From the NCBI GenBank assembly GCA_014268975.2, contig CP077096.1, positions 1,386,501-1,450,500 of the forward strand: DNA of 64,000 bases, written 5' to 3'. This document shows, piece after piece, positions 43,329-52,662 of the stretch (positions are counted from its first letter, which is position 1; every line of letters starts with the position of its first letter). The DNA is from Pseudomonas wayambapalatensis. GTDB taxonomy: Bacteria; Pseudomonadota; Gammaproteobacteria; Pseudomonadales; Pseudomonadaceae. A model generated the notes under the pieces. That model ran no database searches. It had not been told where the DNA came from and saw only the letters and a program-made list of their open reading frames with translations. The translations under genes and the position numbers were made by a program.

Positions 43329-44648
43329 TCAATCAGTGGTGATGCGCGAGTGCTGCTTGGTGTCCTTCATGGTCGCGTAGACCAGCAGCGAACAGGCGAT
43401 GCAGCCGGTGACGTACCAGTAGAAACCGGTTTCCATGCCGATGCTCTTGAACCACAGGGCCACGTACTCGGCAGTGCCACCGAAGATCGACACGGTCAGG
43501 GCGTAGGGCAGGCCGACGCCCAGGGCGCGGATTTCGGTGGGGAACAGCTCGGCCTTCACCACGGCATTGATCGAGGTATAGCCGCTGACGATGATCAGCG
43601 CCGCCATGATCAGGAAGAACGCACCCCACCAGGTCTGGATGGTGTGCAGGGTGCTGAGGATCGGTACGGTGAACAGGGTGCCCAGCACGCCGAAGGCGAT
43701 CAGGATCGGGCGCCGGCCGATCTTGTCGGACAGCCCGCCGATCACCGGTTGCAGGCACATGAACAGGAACAGGGTGGCCGCCGAGATGGTGGTCGAGTCA
43801 CTGATGCTCATGCCCACGGTGTTGACCAGGTACTTCTGCATGTAGGTGGTGTAGGTGTAGAAGGCCAGGGTGCCGCCCATGGTCAGGCCGACCACGGTCA
43901 TCAGCTCCTTGGGGTGGCGCATCAGGGTGCGCATCAGGCTTTCCTTGGACTTCTCTTTCTTGGTGAAAGAGGCAGTCTCTTCCATGCCGCGGCGCAGGTA
44001 CAGCGCAACCACCGCGCACAGCGCGCCGATCACGAAGGGAACACGCCAGCCCCAGGCATACAGTTCTTCGGTGGTCAGCACATTCTGCAGGATGATCAGC
44101 ACCGCCAGGGCGATGAGCTGGCCGGAGATCAGGGTGACGTACTGGAAGCTGGAGAAGAAGCCACGGCGTTCCTTGCTGGCCATCTCGCTGAGGTAGGTGG
44201 CCGAGGTGCCATATTCACCGCCAACCGACAGGCCCTGCATCAGGCGTGCGATCACCAGCAACACTGGCGCGGCGACACCGATGGTTTCATAGCCAGGGGT
44301 CAGGGCGATGACCAGCGAGCCTGCACACATCAGCAGTACCGAAGCCATCAGCGCAGCCTTGCGGCCCTTGCGGTCGGCGTACAGCCCCATCAGCCAGCCG
44401 CCGATCGGGCGCATCAGGAAGCCCACGGCGAAGATCGCGGCGGTGTTGAGCAGTTGTGCGGTGGTGTCGCCAGCGGGGAAGAAGGCTTTGGCGAAGTACA
44501 GCGAGAATGCGGCGTAGACGTACCAGTCGTACCATTCGACCATGTTGCCGATCGAACCGCTGAAGATCGACTTGAGACGACTGGCGGTGGTTTTTTCCGC
44601 GGCGGGCGCAGTGGCCGCCCCGGCGGGCAGGGTGGTGGCGTTATCCAT
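43329..44648 (-). CDS. MHS-family 2-oxoglutarate/dicarboxylate:H+ symporter
   Basis: 439 residues with 12 membrane segments, metabolite:H+ symporter branch of the MFS. IFSGSIGNMVEWYDWYVYAAFSLYFAKAFF near 28-57, MGLYADRKGRKAALM and [23 protein letters not shown] are the KgtP/ShiA-type hallmarks. It resembles PcaT at 17.1 kb but is distinct. ATG 44648 is chosen: GAGAAGG lies before it and a sigma-54 promoter about 60 bp upstream. The neighbouring DctBD-type system is the probable activator. P. aeruginosa PA5530, a sigma-54-dependent 2-oxoglutarate transporter, is a functional parallel; substrate here is inferred. Confidence 0.87.
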   Translation of the reverse strand: MDNATTLPAGAATAPAAEKTTASRLKSIFSGSIGNMVEWYDWYVYAAFSLYFAKAFFPAGDTTAQLLNTAAIFAVGFLMRPIGGWLMGLYADRKGRKAALMASVLLMCAGSLVIALTPGYETIGVAAPVLLVIARLMQGLSVGGEYGTSATYLSEMASKERRGFFSSFQYVTLISGQLIALAVLIILQNVLTTEELYAWGWRVPFVIGALCAVVALYLRRGMEETASFTKKEKSKESLMRTLMRHPKELMTVVGLTMGGTLAFYTYTTYMQKYLVNTVGMSISDSTTISAATLFLFMCLQPVIGGLSDKIGRRPILIAFGVLGTLFTVPILSTLHTIQTWWGAFFLIMAALIIVSGYTSINAVVKAELFPTEIRALGVGLPYALTVSIFGGTAEYVALWFKSIGMETGFYWYVTGCIACSLLVYATMKDTKQHSRITTD

Positions 44649-44707
44649 CAGGGATACCTTCTCGTTGTTTTTGTGAGGCGCGCGGGACCGCGGCTTGAGA
44701 AGGGTTT

Positions 44708-44725
44708 TGCAGAAGGTGTGCCAAA
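44708..44725 (-). promoter_or_regulatory. Sigma-54 promoter of the MHS transporter gene
   Basis: Minus strand TTGGCACACCTTCTGCAA: -24 TGGCAC, 5-bp spacer, -12 CTGC, with one mismatch to TGGCAC-N5-TTGC. It lies about 60 bp before the ATG, correct for RpoN and for activation by the adjacent GAFTGA-containing regulator. Confidence 0.72.
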
Positions 44726-44820
44726 TGAGGGCGCAACGATCCGAATGAGGTGTCGGCTGCCCCATTCACGGGCACGCCAGCGCCACAGAAGCGCGATGGA
44801 TCAAGGCCTGCACTGTATCC

Positions 44821-44850
44821 GTAGGAGCGGGCTGGCCCGCGAACAGCCGC
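44821..44850. repeat. Degenerate single REP element
   Basis: GTAGGAGCGGGCTGGCCCGC then GAACAGC: a REP core (GCGGGC/GCCCGC) with changed centre, upstream of the transporter promoter. Confidence 0.6.
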
Positions 44851-44927
44851 GCTGCTCATCCCGGCCGAGTGCAGGCCATATGAGCGGTAACCCGCCTATT
44901 GGCAGCTTTTGATCGGCAAGATTCCGC

Positions 44928-46265
44928 TCATTCGCGCTCGATAAAGTCCTCGCGCATCAGGCCATGGCGCTGCATTTTCTCGTTCAGTGTCCGCCGCGGC
45001 AGTTGCAGCGTTTCCATGACCCCTTTGATCTCGCCCTTGTGCTGGCGCAGCGCCGCACGCAGGCACTGCAGCTCGAACGCCTCCATCTGCTCGCTCAGCG
45101 ACTGACCGCCCGGCGCCACCTCGATGCTCGATGAATCCAGCCCCAGCGCATGGCGCTCGGCGGCATTGGCCAGCTCGCGCACATTGCCCGGCCAGTCATG
45201 GGCCAGCAGTTGCGCCAGCTGCGCACCTGAAAGCGGCGGGGTGCTGCTGCGCCCCAGGCGCTCGGCGGCGGTACGGGCGAAATGTTCGAACAGCAGCGGA
45301 ATGTCCTCGCGCCGCTCGCGCAGCGGCGCCAGACGCAGTTCGGCGACGTTCAGACGGTACGCCAGGTCTTCGCGAAACCGCCCGGCGCGGGCCTCGTCGA
45401 GCAGATCGGGTTTGGTCGCGGCGATGATGCGCAAGTCGACACTGATGCTCTGGTTGGCACCCAGGCGTTCGAGCTTGTGCTCCTGAATCACCCGCAGCAA
45501 CTTGGCCTGCTGGGCCAGCGGCATGCTCTCGATCTCGTCGAGAAACACTGTGCCGCCGTTGGCATATTCCAGCTTGCCGATGCGCTTGCCCTGGGCACCT
45601 GTGAAGGCGCCGCTCTCATGGCCGAACAGCTCGGCCTCGAACAGGGCTTCGGGGATAGCCGCGCAATTGAGGGCGACGAAGGGTTTGTCGGCGCGCGGGC
45701 CGAAGTCGTGCAGGCAGCGCGCCACGCGCTCCTTGCCGCTGCCGGTCTCACCGCGAATCAGCACATTGACTGGCAATCCCGCCAGCTCCAATACCTGTCG
45801 GCGCAACTGCTGCAGGCCCTGGGACATCCCCAGCAGGGTCGCCTGCAGCCGCTCCTTGAGGTCGGCCTGCTGGTGCAGCGCGCGGTTTTCCAGCACCAGT
45901 TGGCGCTTGTCCAGGGCGCGGCGCAGACTGCCCAACAAGTGCTGCGGGGTGAAGGGTTTTTCCAGGAAGTCGTAGGCGCCGTTGCGCATGGCCTCCACTG
46001 CCATCGGCACATCGCCGTGGCCGGTGAGCAGGATCACCGGCAGGTCGGGATCCTGTGCCTGCAGGCGTTCGAGCAGTTGCAGGCCATCCATGCCCGGCAT
46101 GCGCACATCGCTGATGACCACGCCGGGGAAGTGTTGCGGCAGTTGTGCGAGGCAGTCTTCTGCGCGGGCGAACAACTGCACGCTGAAGCCGGACAGGCTC
46201 AGCCACTGCTCCACCGCGGTGCGGATGCTGGCTTCGTCGTCGACGACGATCACTGAATTCAACAT
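44928..46265 (-). CDS. dctD: Sigma-54-dependent response regulator, DctD-like
   Basis: 445 residues, NtrC/DctD architecture. Receiver domain (1-120) with Asp53 in ISDVRMPGMDGL as phospho-acceptor. AAA+ domain with Walker A GETGSGKE near 173-180, the sigma-54 contact loop ESGAFTGAQGKR near 219-230, and Walker B GGTVFLDEIESMP. C-terminal Fis-type helix-turn-helix (LQCLRAALRQHKGEIKGVMETLQLPRRTLNEKMQ). Activates sigma-54 promoters for C4-dicarboxylate or 2-oxoglutarate uptake. ATG 46265 overlaps the kinase gene stop by 7 bp. The transporter next to it carries a matching promoter. Symbol by family; specificity uncertain. Confidence 0.88.
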   Translation of the reverse strand: MLNSVIVVDDEASIRTAVEQWLSLSGFSVQLFARAEDCLAQLPQHFPGVVISDVRMPGMDGLQLLERLQAQDPDLPVILLTGHGDVPMAVEAMRNGAYDFLEKPFTPQHLLGSLRRALDKRQLVLENRALHQQADLKERLQATLLGMSQGLQQLRRQVLELAGLPVNVLIRGETGSGKERVARCLHDFGPRADKPFVALNCAAIPEALFEAELFGHESGAFTGAQGKRIGKLEYANGGTVFLDEIESMPLAQQAKLLRVIQEHKLERLGANQSISVDLRIIAATKPDLLDEARAGRFREDLAYRLNVAELRLAPLRERREDIPLLFEHFARTAAERLGRSSTPPLSGAQLAQLLAHDWPGNVRELANAAERHALGLDSSSIEVAPGGQSLSEQMEAFELQCLRAALRQHKGEIKGVMETLQLPRRTLNEKMQRHGLMREDFIERE

Positions 46266-48016
46266 GCAGGCTCCAGGTCGCGGGGCAGGGTAAGGCTGAA
46301 GCGGGCACCGCCAGGCAGGTTGTCGACCTGCAGCTGGCCGCCGGCTTCATGGACGATGCCATAGGAAATTGCCAGGCCCAGGCCCAGGCCTTCGCCCACC
46401 GGCTTGGTGGTGAAGAAGGGATCGAACACGCGGGCCAGGTCGGCATCCTTGATGCCGCCACCGGAGTCGAGCACGCTCAGGTGCCAGCGTTCGTCCTCGG
46501 CTTCGATGCGGATCTCCAGACGTTTGTAGCGCTTGTCGGCCATGGCGTCGAGGGCGTTGTGCAGCAGGTTGATCAGCACCTGTTCGAGGCGGATCGCATC
46601 GCCGCGCACCCACGCAGGACGTGCCAGGTACAGCGCCACCTCGACCTGCTCGCCGCGAATGCGGGTGTCGAGCAGGTGCAGGGCCTGGTCGACCACGGTG
46701 GCCAGGTCAAGACGCTCGCGCAGCCCACCTGGGCTATTGCGTGCGAAGGTCTTGAGGTGGCCGGTGAGGGCGGCCATGCGCGTGAGCATCTGCTCCAGCG
46801 GCTCCAGCGCCTGGCGCGCCTGTTCGTGGCGGCCATGGTCGAGCAGCAGGCGCAGGGTTTCCAGTTGCATGCGTTGGGTGGTCAGCGGCTGGTTGATCTC
46901 ATGGGCCAGCGCCGCCGACATCTGCCCCAGCGCCGCCAACTTGGCCGACTGCACCAGGCCTTCCTGGGCGGTGCGCAGCTCGCGGGTGCGCTCCTCGACC
47001 AGGCGTGTCAGCTCTTCGCGGCTGCGCTGGCGCAGGCGGGCGATGCGCAGGCGCTGGCTGACGAACAGCACGGCGAACACCAGGCTCAGCCATACGGCTG
47101 CGCCAGACAACGCCGCGTTGCGGGCATCCTCGCTGACCTGCGGCTTGCGCAGCAGGTGCAGGGTCCAGCCCTCGGTGCTCAGCGGCAGGCTCTCCCACAG
47201 ATAGTCGGCGCTACCGTCCGGCCCCTGCACGCGGCTGAAGGTGCTGCGTTCGTCGAAGCGGGTCAGCAACTGGTGCTGCAGAGGGACCAGCGGCTGCTTG
47301 TCGTACTGGCGGGTTTCGGCCAGCTCGGCGCGGTCTGCGGCGGTCAGCGGCTGCAGCTCGCGGTAGCGCCAGCCGTTCTGGTTGGCGATGAAGATGATCC
47401 CGCGCGCATCGCTGACCAGCAGGATGTCGCTGCCCTGGCGCCATTCGCGTTCAAGCTCGGGGAATTCGAGCTTGACCACCATGGCACCGAGGAAGCGCCC
47501 GTGCTCGTCGTTCACTGCGCTGGACAGGAAATAGCCCGGCACGCCGCTGGTCACGCCGACGGCATAGAAGCTGCCCGAGCCCTGGCTGCGGGTCTGCTTG
47601 AAATAGGGGCGAAAGCCATAGTTGGAGCCGACGTATGTGGTCGGCAGGCGCCAGTTGCTGGCTGCCACGGCCAGGCCGGTGCGGTCGAGCAGTTCGAGGG
47701 TGGAGGAGTTGGCGGCGCCGTTGATGCGTTCGAGCTTGCGGTTCAGTGCATCCTGCAGCGATTCGCCGACCGGGCCGCGCAGGGCGTCGATCAGCTCCGG
47801 GTCCAGCGCCAGGACGGCGGGCAGGGCGCGGTAGCGTTCGATCAGCGTATGCAGGCCGTTGGCGTAGAGGGTCAGTTGCTCGCTGGCCCGGCGTGCGTCG
47901 GTCTGCATCGCCTGGCGCTTGGCGTGGTGCATCGCCCAACTGGCGCTGAGGGCAGTGCCGACCAGGATCAGCAGAATGATCAGGGCCAGGCGCAGGGCGC
48001 GGAAGGGTGAGGGCAT
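46259..48016 (-). CDS. dctB: DctB-like sensor histidine kinase
   Basis: 585 residues. TM1 about 10-28 (ALIILLILVGTALSASWAM); a periplasmic double-PAS/dCache-type domain of about 255 residues with NYGFRPYFKQTRSQGSGSFYAVGVTSGVPGYFLS typical of DctB; TM2 about 300-318; a coiled coil; the HisKA motif ALAHEINQPL with His372; and an HATPase with N, G1 (VLDSGGGIKDADLARVFDPFFTTK) and G2 (GEGLGLGLAISYGIV) boxes. It senses dicarboxylates and phosphorylates DctD. ATG 48016 is chosen, as the upstream in-frame extension lies in a REP element. First gene of dctBD. Confidence 0.88.
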   Translation of the reverse strand: MPSPFRALRLALIILLILVGTALSASWAMHHAKRQAMQTDARRASEQLTLYANGLHTLIERYRALPAVLALDPELIDALRGPVGESLQDALNRKLERINGAANSSTLELLDRTGLAVAASNWRLPTTYVGSNYGFRPYFKQTRSQGSGSFYAVGVTSGVPGYFLSSAVNDEHGRFLGAMVVKLEFPELEREWRQGSDILLVSDARGIIFIANQNGWRYRELQPLTAADRAELAETRQYDKQPLVPLQHQLLTRFDERSTFSRVQGPDGSADYLWESLPLSTEGWTLHLLRKPQVSEDARNAALSGAAVWLSLVFAVLFVSQRLRIARLRQRSREELTRLVEERTRELRTAQEGLVQSAKLAALGQMSAALAHEINQPLTTQRMQLETLRLLLDHGRHEQARQALEPLEQMLTRMAALTGHLKTFARNSPGGLRERLDLATVVDQALHLLDTRIRGEQVEVALYLARPAWVRGDAIRLEQVLINLLHNALDAMADKRYKRLEIRIEAEDERWHLSVLDSGGGIKDADLARVFDPFFTTKPVGEGLGLGLAISYGIVHEAGGQLQVDNLPGGARFSLTLPRDLEPAC

Positions 48017-48046
48017 GGTGCGGGTCCGGGCGTTCTGTTTAAGGTG

Positions 48047-48123
48047 CCGGCCCCTTCGCGGGTAAACCCGCTCCCACAAGAGCACATGTGGCCCTTTGGG
48101 AGCGGGCTTGCCCGCGCAGTGGC
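48047..48123. repeat. Inverted REP pair between bglX and dctB
   Basis: CCGGCCCCTTCGCGGGTAAA then CCCGCTCCCACA, and the inverted copy TGGGAGCGGGCTTGCCCGCG, separated by about 20 bp. One arm has TAAA instead of CAAG. Confidence 0.85.
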
Positions 48124-48132
48124 CGCAGCGGT

Positions 48133-50424
48133 CTACAGCAACTCGAAGCTCTGCTGCTGCACGGCCTGCGAGTCCAGCCCGACCTGAACGTTGAACTGCC
48201 CAGGCTCGGCCACATGCTGCAGCTGGCCATTGTAGAACTTCAGGTCATCCTCGCTGATGCGGAAGGTCAAGGTGCGCGACTCGCCCGCCTTGAGCAGCAC
48301 CTTCTGGAAGTTCTTCAGCTCTTTCACCGGACGGCTCATCGAAGCGCTGACATCCTGGATGTACAGCTGCACGACGGTTTCGCCATCGACCTTGCCGGTG
48401 TTCTTCACCGTCACTTCGGCCTGCAGGTTGTCACCCCGCTTGAGCGCGGTCTTCGACAGCGCAAGGTCCGAGAGCTCGAAGCTGCTGTAGCTCAGGCCGT
48501 AACCGAACGGATACAGCGGGCCATTGGGCTCCTCGAAGTACTGCGAGGTGTAGTTGCCCGGCTTGCCCGGGGTGAACGGGCGGCCGATGCTCAGGTGGTT
48601 GTAGTACATCGGGATCTGCCCGACCGAACGCGGGAAGGTGATGGCCAGCTTGCCGGACGGGTTGTAGTCGCCGAACAGTACATCGGCGATGGCGTTGCCG
48701 CCTTCGGTGCCGCTGAACCAGGTTTCGAGGATGGCATCGGCCTGCTCGCGCTCCCAGGCAATCGAGAGTGGCCGGCCGTTCATCAGCACCAGCACCAGGG
48801 GTTTGCCGGTGGCCTTCAGCGCCTTGATCAACTCGCGCTGTACTGCCGGAATCTCCAGGGTGGTGCGGCTGGACGACTCGTGGGACATGCCGCGCGATTC
48901 ACCTACAACCGCCACCACCACGTCCGATTGCTGGGCGGCCTTGACCGCTTCATCGATCAGCACGGCGGCCGGACGCGGATCGTCGATGATTTCCGGCGCC
49001 GCGAAGTTGAGGAAGTTCAGGTAGTCGAAGATCGCCTTGTCGCCGGTGACGTTCGAACCCTTGGCATAGATGACCTTGGCCTTGCCTTCGGTGGCGCGGC
49101 GCAGGCCTTCGCGAACCGTTACCGAGTGTTCGGGGCGGCCGTCGGCGGCCCAGCTTCCCATCATGTCGATCGGGGCATCGGCCAACGGGCCGACCAGGGC
49201 GATGGTGCCGGCCTTCTTCAGCGGCAGGGCCTGCTTCTTGTTCTCCAGCAGCACCAGGCTGCGGCGGGCCACGTCGCGGGCGGCCTCACGGTGCAGGCGG
49301 TCGTCGCCGTAGTAGTCCTTGAGGTCGGTCTCGGGCTTGCCGATGCGCACGTAGGGGTTCTTGAACAGGCCCATGTCGTACTTGGCACCCAGCACTTCGC
49401 GTACCGCCTGGTCGAGCTCGGCCTGGGTCACTTCACCGGACTTGAGCAGGCCCGGCAGCTCCTGGCCGTAGAGGGTGTCGTTCATGCTCATGTCGATGCC
49501 GGCCTTGATCGCCAGCTTCGCCGCTTCGCGGCCGTCGCGGGCCACGCCGTGGCGGATCAGCTCCTGGATGGCGCCGTGATCGCTGATGGTCACACCCTTG
49601 AAGCCCCACTCCTTGCGCAGCAGGTCGTTCATCAGCCAGGTGTTGGAGGTGGCCGGCACGCCGTTGATCGAGTTCAGCGCCACCATCACTCCGCCCGCAC
49701 CGGCGTCGAGGCTGGCGCGGTAGGGCGGCAGGTAGTCGTTGTACATTTTCGGCAGGCTCATATCGACCGTGTTGTAGTCGCGCCCGCCTTCCACTGCGCC
49801 GTACAGGGCAAAGTGCTTGACGATGGCCATGATGCTGTCGGGCTCGGCCGGGCTCTTGCCCTGGAACGAGCGAACCATCACCTGACCGATCTTCGAGGTG
49901 AGGTAGGTGTCCTCGCCGAAGCCCTCGCTGGTGCGGCCCCAGCGTGGGTCGCGGGCGATGTCGACCATTGGCGCGAAGGTCATGTCCAGGGCATCGGCCG
50001 AGGCTTCGATGGCCGAGGTGCGGCCGACCTTGGCGATGGCGTCCATGTCCCAGGTCGCTGCCAGGCCCAGGCTTATCGGGAAGATCGTACGTTCACCGTG
50101 GATGGTGTCGTACGCAAAGAACATCGGAATCTTCAGACGGCTGCGCATGGCGGCGTCCTGCATCGGCCGGTTCTCCGGCGCGGTGCGCGAGTTGAAGGTC
50201 CCGCCGATGCGACCGGCGGCGATCTCCTCGCGGATCTTTTCGCGCGGCATTTCCGGGCTGATACTGATCAGGCGCAACTGACCGATTTTCTCGTCGACGG
50301 TCATCTGGCTGATCAGATGGTCGATGAAGGCCCGCTTGTCTTCCAGGGGCGGTGCGGAGGTGGCGGCCACGGCCGCCTGACTGGCAAGGCCCATGGCCAG
50401 GCCCAGCAAGGACAGTTTCATCAT
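48133..50424 (-). CDS. bglX: Periplasmic beta-glucosidase BglX (GH3)
   Basis: 763 residues, the size of E. coli BglX. Signal peptide about 1-21 (MMKLSLLGLAMGLASQAAVAA). GH3 N-terminal TIM barrel with ALDMTFAPMVDIARDPRWGR and the nucleophile Asp in KGVTISDHGAIQEL; then the GH3 C-terminal sandwich and a fibronectin-III-like domain (about 660-750, GLSYSSFELSDLAL...). Hydrolyses beta-glucosides in the periplasm. Two tandem Met codons at 50424 and 50421; either may start. Flanked by its own promoter region upstream and a REP pair downstream. Confidence 0.95.
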   Translation of the reverse strand: MMKLSLLGLAMGLASQAAVAATSAPPLEDKRAFIDHLISQMTVDEKIGQLRLISISPEMPREKIREEIAAGRIGGTFNSRTAPENRPMQDAAMRSRLKIPMFFAYDTIHGERTIFPISLGLAATWDMDAIAKVGRTSAIEASADALDMTFAPMVDIARDPRWGRTSEGFGEDTYLTSKIGQVMVRSFQGKSPAEPDSIMAIVKHFALYGAVEGGRDYNTVDMSLPKMYNDYLPPYRASLDAGAGGVMVALNSINGVPATSNTWLMNDLLRKEWGFKGVTISDHGAIQELIRHGVARDGREAAKLAIKAGIDMSMNDTLYGQELPGLLKSGEVTQAELDQAVREVLGAKYDMGLFKNPYVRIGKPETDLKDYYGDDRLHREAARDVARRSLVLLENKKQALPLKKAGTIALVGPLADAPIDMMGSWAADGRPEHSVTVREGLRRATEGKAKVIYAKGSNVTGDKAIFDYLNFLNFAAPEIIDDPRPAAVLIDEAVKAAQQSDVVVAVVGESRGMSHESSSRTTLEIPAVQRELIKALKATGKPLVLVLMNGRPLSIAWEREQADAILETWFSGTEGGNAIADVLFGDYNPSGKLAITFPRSVGQIPMYYNHLSIGRPFTPGKPGNYTSQYFEEPNGPLYPFGYGLSYSSFELSDLALSKTALKRGDNLQAEVTVKNTGKVDGETVVQLYIQDVSASMSRPVKELKNFQKVLLKAGESRTLTFRISEDDLKFYNGQLQHVAEPGQFNVQVGLDSQAVQQQSFELL

Positions 50425-50626
50425 CAATTCCGTTGTCGAGTGGTTCGCTCGCGGCCGATTTTTCGGACGGCTGTTGTTGTCTGGCCCGCTGGCGGTGTAA
50501 CAGGTCGCTCCCCCATCCTCCCGCGGTCGCCGCGGATTATGCCTTATAAGTGGGGCTCGATGAGATACACTCTCGCCGACCGCGTGCCGGGCTAACAACT
50601 ATAAGAACGATCGAGAGACCGAAGGC

Positions 50627-51244
50627 ATGACCCTTCTCAATGAATACGAACAACGCCAGGTTGCCGAAGCCATTGCCCGTGCCGAACAGCGCACCGACGC
50701 GGAGCTGGTGACGGTGCTGGCGCGCCACGCCGATGACTATGCCTACCTGCCGTTGTTGTGGGCTGTGCTGCTGGCGCTGGCGCTGCCCGGGTTGGTGCAG
50801 GTGCTGCTGGGGTGGCCTGGGCTGCGTGGGCTGCTGGTGGCCCAGGTGCTGACCTTCATCGCCTTCAGCCTGTTGCTGCGCAACCCGCGCCTGGCCGGCT
50901 GGCTGGTCCCTCGGATGCTGCGCCACCGCCGTGCCGCCAATCTGGCCCGGCGGCAATTTCGTGAGCAGAACCTGCAACGCACCGAGGGCGCTACCGGGGT
51001 GTTGATCTTCGTCAGCGAGGCGGAGCGCTATGTGACCATCCTGGCCGACGAGGGCATCGCCCGGCACCTGGACGAGCGGGTCCGTGCAGAACTGGTGGCG
51101 CGGTTTACCGCTCACGTCTGCGCGGGACGCACCTTGCAGGGGTTCGTCGAATGCATCGATGCGTGTGGCGAGTTGCTCAGCCAGCACCTGCCGCCGACGC
51201 GGCGGCGCAACCAGTTGCCCAACCAGTTGCTGATCCTGGATTGA
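50627..51244 (+). CDS. TPM-domain membrane protein
   Basis: 205 residues, TPM (TLP18.3/Psb32/MOLO-1) domain fold. N-terminal EQRQVAEAIARAEQRTDAELVTVLARHADDYAYLPLLW begins the domain; two membrane segments follow (about 45-60 and 70-85); the second half TGVLIFVSEAERYVTILADEGIARHLD carries the conserved VLIFVS and D. The family is usually in acid-phosphatase-like or membrane quality-control contexts with unknown bacterial role. ATG 50627 after GACCGAAGG is clear. Monocistronic, next to a methyltransferase gene on the same strand 100 bp away. Confidence 0.8.
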   Translation: MTLLNEYEQRQVAEAIARAEQRTDAELVTVLARHADDYAYLPLLWAVLLALALPGLVQVLLGWPGLRGLLVAQVLTFIAFSLLLRNPRLAGWLVPRMLRHRRAANLARRQFREQNLQRTEGATGVLIFVSEAERYVTILADEGIARHLDERVRAELVARFTAHVCAGRTLQGFVECIDACGELLSQHLPPTRRRNQLPNQLLILD

Positions 51245-51305
51245 ACAGTGTGTGGCGGTGCAGGCCGACGATGGGGCCCGCACAGCCACTCAAGCCTGCA
51301 AACCT

Positions 51306-51311
51306 GTAGAA
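51306..51311 (+). promoter_or_regulatory. -10-like box before the methyltransferase gene
   Basis: TGTAGAAT followed by GCCCGCC, the same layout as at 41438. This supports ATG 51347 as the start instead of the ATG inside the box. Confidence 0.45.
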
Positions 51312-51346
51312 TGCCCGCCATTGCGCATCTTGAGGCACCCCTTCCC

Positions 51347-52555
51347 ATGTCTTCCTCCACCCCCGCGGCGGACGCCCGCGCCCAGTTCCTGACCTTGCTG
51401 GGCGATGCCCTGCAGAGCGAAACCCTGACCAAGCTGGTCCTGGCGCGCCATGTCGGTGCCGACCAGAGCCTGCAGCGGATCATCGCCAAGCCTGTACAGA
51501 TCAAGGGCCAGCCCTGCCTGTCGCTGGTCTACCGTCACCAGACCCGCGACATCACCCGCAACCTGCCGCGGGATCAGGCCCAGGCCCTGGTCGCCGAATT
51601 GCTGCCGGAGAGCTTTCGCAATGCCCACCTGTTCACCGCCGAAGGCGAGGTGCAACTGGGGTTCAGCAAGAAGGGCAAGCCGCTGTTGCAGCGTCACAGC
51701 ACCCAGGTGCCGCGTGAGGCTGCGGCGAGCGGGCATGATCGCGAGAAGAAACGCTACCTGGAACTGTCGCGGCCATTTCTGCGCGATCTGGGCGTGACCG
51801 ACGCTCAAGGTGCGCTGATTCCTTCGATGTCGCGCAAGTGGAAGCAGATCAACAAGTTCATCGAGGTCTTCGAGCATGCCCTGGGCAGCGCGCCGCTGGC
51901 GGCGGACCAGTTGCTGCGCGTCGCCGACTTCGGTTCGGGCAAGGGCTACCTGACCTTCGCCATGCACGACTACCTGCGCAATTCCCTCGGGCGCGAGGCG
52001 CAAGTGACCGGCGTGGAATTGCGCCCCGACATGGTCGAACTGTGCAACGCTGCCGCGGCGCGGCTGGAGCATCCTGGCCTGGAGTTCCAGTGCGGCGATG
52101 TGCGCAGCGTGGTGCCCGATGTCATCGAGGTGATGATCGCGCTGCACGCCTGCGACATCGCCACCGACTACGCCATCCATACCGGGATCCGCTGCGGCGC
52201 GTCGATCATCATGTGCTCACCGTGCTGCCACAAGCAGATCCGCCCGCAACTGCACAGCCCAGGGCTGTTGCAGCCGATGCTGCAATACGGCCTGCACCTG
52301 GGTCAGCAGGCCGAGATGCTCACCGACAGCCTGCGCGCGTTGTACCTGGAAGCCTGTGGCTACGAGACCAAGGTGTTCGAGTTCATTTCGTTGGAGCACA
52401 CCAACAAGAACAAGATGATCCTGGCGGTCAAGCGCAGGCAGGCGGCGGATAACAGCGCGCTGCTGGAGAAGATCGCCCAGCTCAAGGCTTTCTATGGAGT
52501 GCAGGAGCATTGTCTGGAGAGCCTGTTGCGGGCGGATGGGCTCATCGCCGGCTGA
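51347..52555 (+). CDS. SAM-dependent methyltransferase-like protein
   Basis: 402 residues. An N-terminal domain of about 150 residues carries an unusual RNA- or protein-binding look (LVYRHQTRDITRNLPRDQAQALVAELL). The class I methyltransferase core begins near 190 with motif I VADFGSGKGYLTFAM, then VTGVELRPDMVELCN. A CSPCCHKQIRPQL stretch (double Cys, His) near 288-300 is characteristic of this family. Substrate unknown; its eukaryotic relatives modify tRNA or proteins. ATG 51347 after TGAGGCACCCC is chosen over the upstream ATG in the promoter. Confidence 0.8.
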   Translation: MSSSTPAADARAQFLTLLGDALQSETLTKLVLARHVGADQSLQRIIAKPVQIKGQPCLSLVYRHQTRDITRNLPRDQAQALVAELLPESFRNAHLFTAEGEVQLGFSKKGKPLLQRHSTQVPREAAASGHDREKKRYLELSRPFLRDLGVTDAQGALIPSMSRKWKQINKFIEVFEHALGSAPLAADQLLRVADFGSGKGYLTFAMHDYLRNSLGREAQVTGVELRPDMVELCNAAAARLEHPGLEFQCGDVRSVVPDVIEVMIALHACDIATDYAIHTGIRCGASIIMCSPCCHKQIRPQLHSPGLLQPMLQYGLHLGQQAEMLTDSLRALYLEACGYETKVFEFISLEHTNKNKMILAVKRRQAADNSALLEKIAQLKAFYGVQEHCLESLLRADGLIAG

Positions 52556-52567
52556 GTACTGGCAGGC

Positions 52568-52603
52568 CCTGTGGGGGCGGGCTTGCCCGCGAAAAGCACA
52601 CCG
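52568..52603. repeat. Single REP element
   Basis: CTGTGGGGGCGGGCTTGCCC then GCGAAAAGC, one REP copy between the methyltransferase gene and the TonB receptor gene. Confidence 0.82.
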
Positions 52604-52662
52604 CCAATGTTCGCGGTGGTTCGGCGCCCCGACAAGCTCGCCTCCACCGCGACTGGCAACAA

